DNA of 19,830 bases. It comes from Tannerellaceae bacterium (GTDB lineage: Bacteria; Bacteroidota; Bacteroidia; Bacteroidales; Tannerellaceae). The number at the start of each line of letters is the position of its first letter. Position 1 is the stretch's first letter. Made by a program: the position numbers and the translations under genes. Below are positions 15,365-19,830 of this stretch, one piece after another. The stretch covers positions 1-19,830 of the forward strand of contig JAISRY010000246.1 in assembly GCA_031273385.1 (NCBI GenBank), in the 5' to 3' direction. A model generated the notes under the pieces. The model was not told the DNA's origin. It made no database searches and was given only the letters and a program-made list of their open reading frames with translations.

Positions 15365-15394
15365 AGGCTGCCTGCGTAATGCGGGCAGCCTTTT
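15362..15394 (-). terminator. Intrinsic terminator after the ferredoxin gene (also usable on the plus strand)
   Basis: A 14-bp stem (15362-15375 with 15381-15394, one G-T pair) with a 5-base loop. Both arms end in A4/T4, so U-tracts exist on either strand. It lies about 63 bases after the ferredoxin stop. Confidence 0.8.
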
Positions 15395-15456
15395 ATATAT
15401 AGGGATTCCTGTAATTGGAGGTTCGCCTATTTGCGGTTTAGCTTTTTCCGCCTATT

Positions 15457-15627
15457 TTATGCCACCGGGTGGATTGCTTCGGTGGGACATACGTCCGCAC
15501 ACGTTCCACAATCCGTACACATATCAGGGTCGATCGCGTAAATATCGCCCTCTGAAATGGCGCCAACCGGACATTCGTCTATACATGTACCGCAAGCGAT
15601 ACAATCTTCGCTAATTATGTAAGCCAT
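15457..15627 (-). CDS. Small 2[4Fe-4S] ferredoxin
   Basis: 56 residues from ATG 15627 (MAYIISEDCIACGTCIDECP). Bacterial ferredoxins of this size are soluble one-electron carriers for anaerobic metabolism. Two complete cluster motifs are visible: C9-x2-C12-x2-C15-x3-C19-P and C37-x2-C40-x2-C43-x3-C47-P, giving two 4Fe-4S clusters; the two halves form the usual pseudo-duplication. The frame is open back to 15750, but that extension is a low-complexity leader that crosses the promoter box, so the short start is correct. It is monocistronic with a terminator about 60 bases downstream and is divergent from porT. Confidence 0.93.
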   Translation of the reverse strand: MAYIISEDCIACGTCIDECPVGAISEGDIYAIDPDMCTDCGTCADVCPTEAIHPVA

Positions 15628-15667
15628 ATTTCTAAAGTTTAAAATAATAATGTAACTAATAGTGATA

Positions 15668-15675
15668 CAAAAGTA
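15668..15675 (-). promoter_or_regulatory. -7 box for the ferredoxin gene
   Basis: TACTTTTG on the minus strand matches TAnnTTTG and ends 40 bases before ATG 15627. It rules out the longer reading frame that begins at 15750. Confidence 0.6.
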
Positions 15676-15740
15676 GGGCTTTCTTTGTACATAAAAAAAC
15701 ATATCGCCTGATAATTTATTCAAATGCCCGCTTTTTGCAA

Positions 15741-15748
15741 TATCTTTC
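15741..15748 (+). promoter_or_regulatory. Weak -7-like box before porT
   Basis: TATCTTTC differs from TAnnTTTG at the last base and lies 23 bases before ATG 15772. Position fits the other genes; sequence support is weak. Confidence 0.3.
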
Positions 15749-15771
15749 ATCCTTTTCCGTTATTACTCAAA

Positions 15772-16485
15772 ATGAATTGCGTGTTGAAACGTCTGTCAGT
15801 GATCCTTTATCTGTGCTGCTTTGCCGCATCAGGCTTGACGGCGCAGAAAGAGGTCATCAAAAACCAACCCTATGCGGATATGAAATTATTTCATTTAGGG
15901 TTTCATGTGGGATTGCATACACAGGATTTAATCCTCACAAACACCGGGGCGACGGCAAACGGCCAGACTTGGTTTGCTGAAATACCCAGCTACTCCCCGG
16001 GATTCAGCGTAGGGATTATCGGTGATATGTTGCTGAGTCCCTATTTCAACCTGCGCGTTGTCCCGACCGTTCACTTCGGGGATAAGAAATTTGTCTTTCG
16101 CCAGCAGGAGACGGGCGAACAGTACACGACGCCGGTGCGGTCTAATTATTTGACATTCCCTTTGGAGTTGAAATACAGCTCGTTCCGCCTGAACAATTAC
16201 CGCCCCTACCTGACCGGAGGCGTTTACGGGGCGATTGACCTGGGGCGGAAAAAGGGGGAAGCCATCTTGCTGAAAGGGATAGATTACGGCGTTTCCATCG
16301 GGTTCGGATGTGACTTCTACCTGCCTTTCTTCAAGCTCTGCCCCGAAATCAAGTTCTGCTTCGGGCTGAGGGACTTACTGGAAAAAGACCGGAGCGACCT
16401 GACAGACCCCGAACTGGGCGTATACACCCAATCCCTCTCAAAAGCTATGTCGCGGATGATTGTCTTTACGTTCAATTTCGAATGA
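15772..16485 (+). CDS. porT: PorT-like outer membrane beta-barrel protein (type IX secretion)
   Basis: 237 residues from ATG 15772. PorT is a small integral outer-membrane protein needed for secretion of CTD-bearing proteins (such as gingipains) by the type IX system. A signal peptide is visible: MNCVLKRLSVILYLCCFAASG, cleavage near LTAQ. The mature part is an eight-strand-type barrel with alternating aromatic strands (HLGFHVGLHTQDL, FNLRVVPTVHFGDKKFVF, NYLTFPLELKYSSFRLNNYRPYLTGGVYGAIDL, MIVFTFNFE ending in Phe as for outer-membrane barrels). Upstream in-frame ATG 15724 is rejected because it puts a hydrophobic stretch before the signal. Neighbours cdsA and ftsH match what I recall of Porphyromonas. 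The 3' end overlaps cdsA by 14 bases on the opposite strand. A generic porin-family relative is the alternative. Confidence 0.8.
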   Translation: MNCVLKRLSVILYLCCFAASGLTAQKEVIKNQPYADMKLFHLGFHVGLHTQDLILTNTGATANGQTWFAEIPSYSPGFSVGIIGDMLLSPYFNLRVVPTVHFGDKKFVFRQQETGEQYTTPVRSNYLTFPLELKYSSFRLNNYRPYLTGGVYGAIDLGRKKGEAILLKGIDYGVSIGFGCDFYLPFFKLCPEIKFCFGLRDLLEKDRSDLTDPELGVYTQSLSKAMSRMIVFTFNFE

Positions 16486-17308
16486 ACCATTCGATGTAGA
16501 TATAGGCCGCCGGGATAGCCAACAGGATACTGTCGAAACGGTCAAGCATCCCTCCGTGGCCGGGCAGGATATCTCCCGAATCCTTGACGCCGGCACTCCG
16601 TTTCAACAACGATTCGATCAAGTCCCCCCACGTGGCGAACAGCACGATACACCCCGATAACGCCAGCCAGTCGTACCGGCTTACCTCCGGACAGAGCCAG
16701 GCAAAAAGCTGTGAAGAGAGCAGCGTAGCCAGCATCCCCCCCCCGAATCCCTCCCACGACTTTTTAGGGGAGATACGCTCGAACAGCCTCCTTTTCCCAA
16801 ACGTCGATCCCACCAGGTAGGCGCCCGTATCGTTCACCCACACAAAGACAAACACCGCCAACGTGAACAGCGGCGTAAAATCACCCCCTCCCTCCTTGCC
16901 GGCGGGAACGAATGCGATGAAGTTCAACAGCGAAAACGAGCCGGCGCAATAGGCCTGCGCAAAGAGGGCGGACGCCCAGTCGTTGACCGGACGGGGCGAA
17001 CGGCTATACAGCTCCGCAATAAGCGTATACATCAGAAACAGCAGGTAGGGGAGAAAAACGCCCCCGCCCATCCATCCGTTGGCATAAACAAAGGTGGCGG
17101 CGAAAAGGTAAACGCCTCCCAACGAGGCGGCCAGGCGTTTGAACAGGCCTGTCGCGCCCGGATTCGCCAACGCCTGAAATTCCCATAAGAGGCCGCCGGT
17201 GACCAGGCCAAACACACAAAGGAACAGCCAGGGGTGGAGCCATATCCCTCCTACTACGACGGCAACGAAGATGACGCCGGTCAGCGTACGGGTGATCAGA
17301 TTCTTCAT
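16472..17308 (-). CDS. cdsA: Phosphatidate cytidylyltransferase (CDP-diacylglycerol synthase)
   Basis: 278 residues. CdsA makes CDP-diacylglycerol from phosphatidate and CTP in the inner membrane, the branch point for phospholipids. About seven or eight hydrophobic helices are visible, and the C-terminus carries the full CTP-transferase signature SLLKRSAGVKDSGDILPGHG followed by GMLDRFD (about 235-262), with the earlier KSWEGFGGG segment. Catalytic residues look intact. The start ATG shares four bases with the ftsH stop (ATGA), so it is translationally coupled to ftsH in the rsfS-ftsH-cdsA operon. Its 3' end converges with porT. Confidence 0.96.
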   Translation of the reverse strand: MKNLITRTLTGVIFVAVVVGGIWLHPWLFLCVFGLVTGGLLWEFQALANPGATGLFKRLAASLGGVYLFAATFVYANGWMGGGVFLPYLLFLMYTLIAELYSRSPRPVNDWASALFAQAYCAGSFSLLNFIAFVPAGKEGGGDFTPLFTLAVFVFVWVNDTGAYLVGSTFGKRRLFERISPKKSWEGFGGGMLATLLSSQLFAWLCPEVSRYDWLALSGCIVLFATWGDLIESLLKRSAGVKDSGDILPGHGGMLDRFDSILLAIPAAYIYIEWFIRN

Positions 17309-19338
17309 GCCTTATTTTCCGGTGCGGCCTCTTCCGGCGTGTCTGTCCATAGATCCTTTATCTGCGGGACGTCGGCCGGTTTCTTTTTCTCTTCCGGCGT
17401 GGCAACCGCCTTATCCTGTTGCTCCAGAATCTCTTCCGAGCGCGAGACCCATGCCCGCTTGCCAAAGATATGTTCCACGTCTTCGTTGTAAATCACTTCG
17501 CGCTCCAACAGCACCTGCGCCAATTGGTTGTGCCCCTCCGTATGGTCGGCCAGGATCTTTTTTGCACGGACATACTGCTCGTGGATGAACTGCCGCACTT
17601 CGGCGTCGATCAGCTTGGCCGTCTCTTCGCTATACGGCTTCGTAAAGCCCCAGTCCTGCCCCGTCGAATCGTAGTAATTCACGTTCGGCAGCTTGTCGCT
17701 CATCCCGAAATAGACGATCATGGCGTAGGCCTGCTTGGTTACCCGCTCCAGGTCATTGGAGGCGCCGGTGGAGATGGAGCCTAAAAACAGCTCTTCCGCC
17801 GCACGCCCCCCCAACAGGGCGCACATCTCATCCAATAACTGTTCGCGCGTAGTGATCTGACGCTCTTCGGGCAGATACCACGCCGCACCCAACGCTTTTC
17901 CCCTGGGGACGATCGTCACTTTCACCAGCGGGTTGGCATGTTCCAGAAACCAGCTTAGCGTCGCATGTCCCGCTTCATGATAGGCAATGCTTTTGCGCTC
18001 TTCGATCGTAGTGATTTTCGAGCGTTTCTCCAAACCGCCGACGATACGGTCGACCGCGTTCATAAAATCCTCTTTCTGTACAAATTTCTTATTGTTACGG
18101 GCAGCAATCAATGCCGCCTCGTTACAGACATTGGCGATATCGGCTCCCGAAAATCCGGGCGTCTGGCGGGCAAGGAATTCAGTGTCTACGCTGTTGTCGA
18201 TCTTTATCGGGCGGAGGTGAACGCCGAAAATCTCTTTCCGCTCATTCAGGTCGGGCAATTCGACATGGATCTGGCGGTCGAAACGTCCCGCTCGAAGCAA
18301 GGCCTTGTCCAGCACGTCGGCACGGTTGGTCGCCGCCAGGATAATGACGCCGCTATTCGAGCCGAATCCGTCCATTTCCGTCAGCAACTGGTTCAACGTA
18401 TTCTCGCGCTCGTCGTTGCTGTTCATATTGATATTCTTCCCGCGGGCGCGGCCGACGGCGTCAATTTCGTCGATAAAGACGATACACGGCGCCTTTTCTT
18501 TCGCCTGGCGGAACAAGTCGCGGACACGCGAGGCACCCACGCCGACAAACATCTCCACAAAGTCGGAGCCCGAAAGGGAGAAGAAAGGCACATCCGCTTC
18601 GCCGGCGACGGCTTTCGCCAACAGGGTTTTCCCCGTCCCCGGAGGGCCTACAAGCAGGGCTCCCTTAGGGATTTTACCGCCTAATTCCGTATATTTTGCA
18701 GGGTCTTTCAGGAAAGAGACGATCTCCTCCACCTCCTGCTTCGCTTCGGCAAGGCCGGCTACATCTTTAAACGTAACTTTCTTGTCGTTGTTTTTATCGA
18801 ACAGTTGCGCTTTGGACTTCCCCACGCTGAAGACATTCCCCGCGCCGCCACCCGCGCCGCCGGACATCCTGCGCATCAGGAAAACCATCAGGAAAATAAT
18901 CAGGAGGAAAGGGACAAGGGAGAGGAAAAAGTTCCAAAACGTATCTTCCCCCTCTTCAAAGCTGACCTGCGTATCAATCTGATGCTCGGAAACCGCTTTA
19001 TCGTAGAAGTCGGAAAACTTGTCGGGCGAGGGGATTTTGACGACCACTTTCGGCGAATCGCCCAGCCTGGCGCTATCCTTGTCGAAGATCAGCCCTTTCT
19101 TGTCGTTCTTGACCGTCGCTTCCAGTAGATTCTTTTTGTTGTAAACCGTCACCTTGTCGAACGCATTCTCCTGAGCCATCTTTTGAAATTCAGTCCATAC
19201 CAATTCTTTTGTGACCGAAGAATCGCTTCCGAGGTACAAGGCGATCAGAATCAGAATGATGACGCCATACACCCAATAGATGTTGATGCGGAACATTCTA
19301 TTCGATTTATCGTTTTTAGGAGATCTGTTAGTAGGCAT
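17305..19338 (-). CDS. ftsH: ATP-dependent zinc metalloprotease FtsH
   Basis: 677 residues. FtsH is a hexameric membrane-anchored AAA+ protease that removes misfolded membrane proteins and selected regulators. Visible parts: cytoplasmic N-end, helix 1 (about 18-37), a periplasmic domain (about 38-133), helix 2 (about 134-155), a glycine-rich linker GGAGGGAG, Walker A GPPGTGKT (231-238), Walker [10 protein letters not shown] (285-293), second region of homology [20 protein letters not shown] (336-355), zinc motif HEAGH (454-458) and the third zinc ligand Asp529 in [10 protein letters not shown]. The acidic, proline-rich C-tail is ordinary for Bacteroidetes. The gene begins 13 bases after rsfS and is coupled to cdsA. 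Confidence 0.97.
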   Translation of the reverse strand: MPTNRSPKNDKSNRMFRINIYWVYGVIILILIALYLGSDSSVTKELVWTEFQKMAQENAFDKVTVYNKKNLLEATVKNDKKGLIFDKDSARLGDSPKVVVKIPSPDKFSDFYDKAVSEHQIDTQVSFEEGEDTFWNFFLSLVPFLLIIFLMVFLMRRMSGGAGGGAGNVFSVGKSKAQLFDKNNDKKVTFKDVAGLAEAKQEVEEIVSFLKDPAKYTELGGKIPKGALLVGPPGTGKTLLAKAVAGEADVPFFSLSGSDFVEMFVGVGASRVRDLFRQAKEKAPCIVFIDEIDAVGRARGKNINMNSNDERENTLNQLLTEMDGFGSNSGVIILAATNRADVLDKALLRAGRFDRQIHVELPDLNERKEIFGVHLRPIKIDNSVDTEFLARQTPGFSGADIANVCNEAALIAARNNKKFVQKEDFMNAVDRIVGGLEKRSKITTIEERKSIAYHEAGHATLSWFLEHANPLVKVTIVPRGKALGAAWYLPEERQITTREQLLDEMCALLGGRAAEELFLGSISTGASNDLERVTKQAYAMIVYFGMSDKLPNVNYYDSTGQDWGFTKPYSEETAKLIDAEVRQFIHEQYVRAKKILADHTEGHNQLAQVLLEREVIYNEDVEHIFGKRAWVSRSEEILEQQDKAVATPEEKKKPADVPQIKDLWTDTPEEAAPENKA

Positions 19339-19351
19339 ATTTGTTTGATTT

Positions 19352-19711
19352 TTAGTCCATATCCGGAATCAGGTTCAGTTTCGAATCGGCCCAAAGATTT
19401 TCCAGGTTGTAAAACCGGCGTTGCTCCGGCTGAAATATATGTACGAGAACCGTTCCGTAATCCATCCCGATCCATTGCGCATGCTGGTAGCCATCGACGG
19501 AAAGCGGTTTCTCTTTCGCCTCTTTCCGGGCAAAATCCCACGTAGAATCGGACAAGGCAGATACCTGTGTCGACGTATTTCCCTCGCAAATCACCATATA
19601 TTGGCAAATAGCGCCGGAATGTTTGGTTAAGTCCACTGTAACAATACGTTTCCCCTTCTTTTCCTGAAGCCCTCTAATAATGATTTCGACTAATTTTTTT
19701 GTTTGATCCAT
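19352..19711 (-). CDS. rsfS: Ribosome silencing factor RsfS (Iojap/YbeB family)
   Basis: 119 residues, family length. RsfS binds protein L14 of the 50S subunit and blocks subunit joining during starvation. The sequence has the family core: KKGKRIVTVDLTKHSGAICQYMVICEGNTSTQVSALSDS (about 18-56) and a C-terminal half with KPLSVDGYQHAQWIGMDYGTVLVHIFQPEQRRFYNLENLWAD (about 68-109). WIGMDYGTVLVHIF and FYxLExLWAD are the best diagnostic segments. It heads the operon rsfS-ftsH-cdsA; a -7 box lies 31 bases upstream of the ATG. Confidence 0.95.
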   Translation of the reverse strand: MDQTKKLVEIIIRGLQEKKGKRIVTVDLTKHSGAICQYMVICEGNTSTQVSALSDSTWDFARKEAKEKPLSVDGYQHAQWIGMDYGTVLVHIFQPEQRRFYNLENLWADSKLNLIPDMD

Positions 19712-19741
19712 CTAAATTATTGTAATACTATTTTGAGGGAA

Positions 19742-19749
19742 CAAATATA
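19742..19749 (-). promoter_or_regulatory. -7 box for the rsfS-ftsH-cdsA operon
   Basis: TATATTTG on the minus strand matches TAnnTTTG and ends 30 bases before the rsfS ATG. No clear -33 element is seen. Confidence 0.6.
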
Positions 19750-19792
19750 CTCCTAAATTTTGGCATACAGAACATTCTACCCCAAAAATGAA

Positions 19793-19825
19793 TCAGAATT
19801 TTCAGAATTTCAGAATTTTCAGAAT
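19793..19825. repeat. Tandem TCAGAATTT repeat at the right edge
   Basis: TCAGAATT recurs at 19793, 19802 and 19810, with a partial copy TCAGAAT at 19819, at spacings of 8 or 9 bases, upstream of the rsfS promoter. The repeat may run on close to the window edge. TCAGAATTT contains the palindromic core AGAATTT/GAATTC-like only in part; no function is evident. Confidence 0.7.
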
Positions 19826-19830
19826 GAACA

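Noticed and set aside
17965..18982. Long plus-strand frames (239 and 225 codons) antisense to ftsH
   Set aside because: They mirror the highly conserved AAA+ region of ftsH and have no independent coding evidence.

Overview
The window reads as an ordinary piece of a Bacteroidales chromosome, most likely from the Tannerellaceae/Porphyromonadaceae side of the order. The grounds are a DUF4270 lipoprotein, a DUF4491 membrane protein, a PorT homologue (type IX secretion), an FtsH-CdsA pair downstream of RsfS, and repeated Bacteroidetes-type -7 boxes (TAnnTTTG) placed 28-41 bases before start codons. Most coding sequence looks moderately GC-rich by eye. I cannot name a species.

Layout. 1-119 is the tail of an upstream gene, followed by secG and its terminator, then a DUF4491 gene. 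Converging on it from the minus strand are a DUF4270 lipoprotein gene and an unusually short GT5 (glycogen/starch synthase-like) gene. Divergent from these is a panC-panD-MATE run on the plus strand. The 849-base convergent gap 5726-6574, between the MATE gene and guaA (minus strand), contains no credible gene but is almost filled with structured repeats. 8271-13922 is a five-gene plus-strand operon: a membrane-anchored coiled-coil protein, a TolC-like outer membrane channel, an HlyD-like adaptor and two ABC-2 permeases, with no ATPase gene. 13989-15302 is an AT-rich AlbA_2/Schlafen-type ATP-binding regulator gene that looks acquired. It is followed by a small 2[4Fe-4S] ferredoxin gene (minus), porT (plus), and a tight minus-strand operon rsfS-ftsH-cdsA.

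How the genes work together. panC and panD provide the last step to pantothenate and its beta-alanine precursor. The TolC/HlyD/ABC-2 genes should form a tripartite exporter that borrows an ATPase from elsewhere. rsfS, ftsH and cdsA combine ribosome silencing, membrane protein quality control and phospholipid precursor synthesis. porT belongs to the type IX secretion machinery.

The most unusual part is the repeat island. It holds (A) a 34-bp perfect inverted repeat built from a 21-bp direct repeat, (B) four 22-bp tandem units each carrying a palindrome, (C) a 423-bp element with 149-bp near-perfect inverted arms whose nine differences are all transitions, and an internal 13-bp-arm palindrome, and (D) five 22-bp tandem units carrying a different palindrome. 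It may be a composite non-autonomous (MITE-like) element or a cluster of protein-binding or RNA-folding palindromes. The function is unknown.
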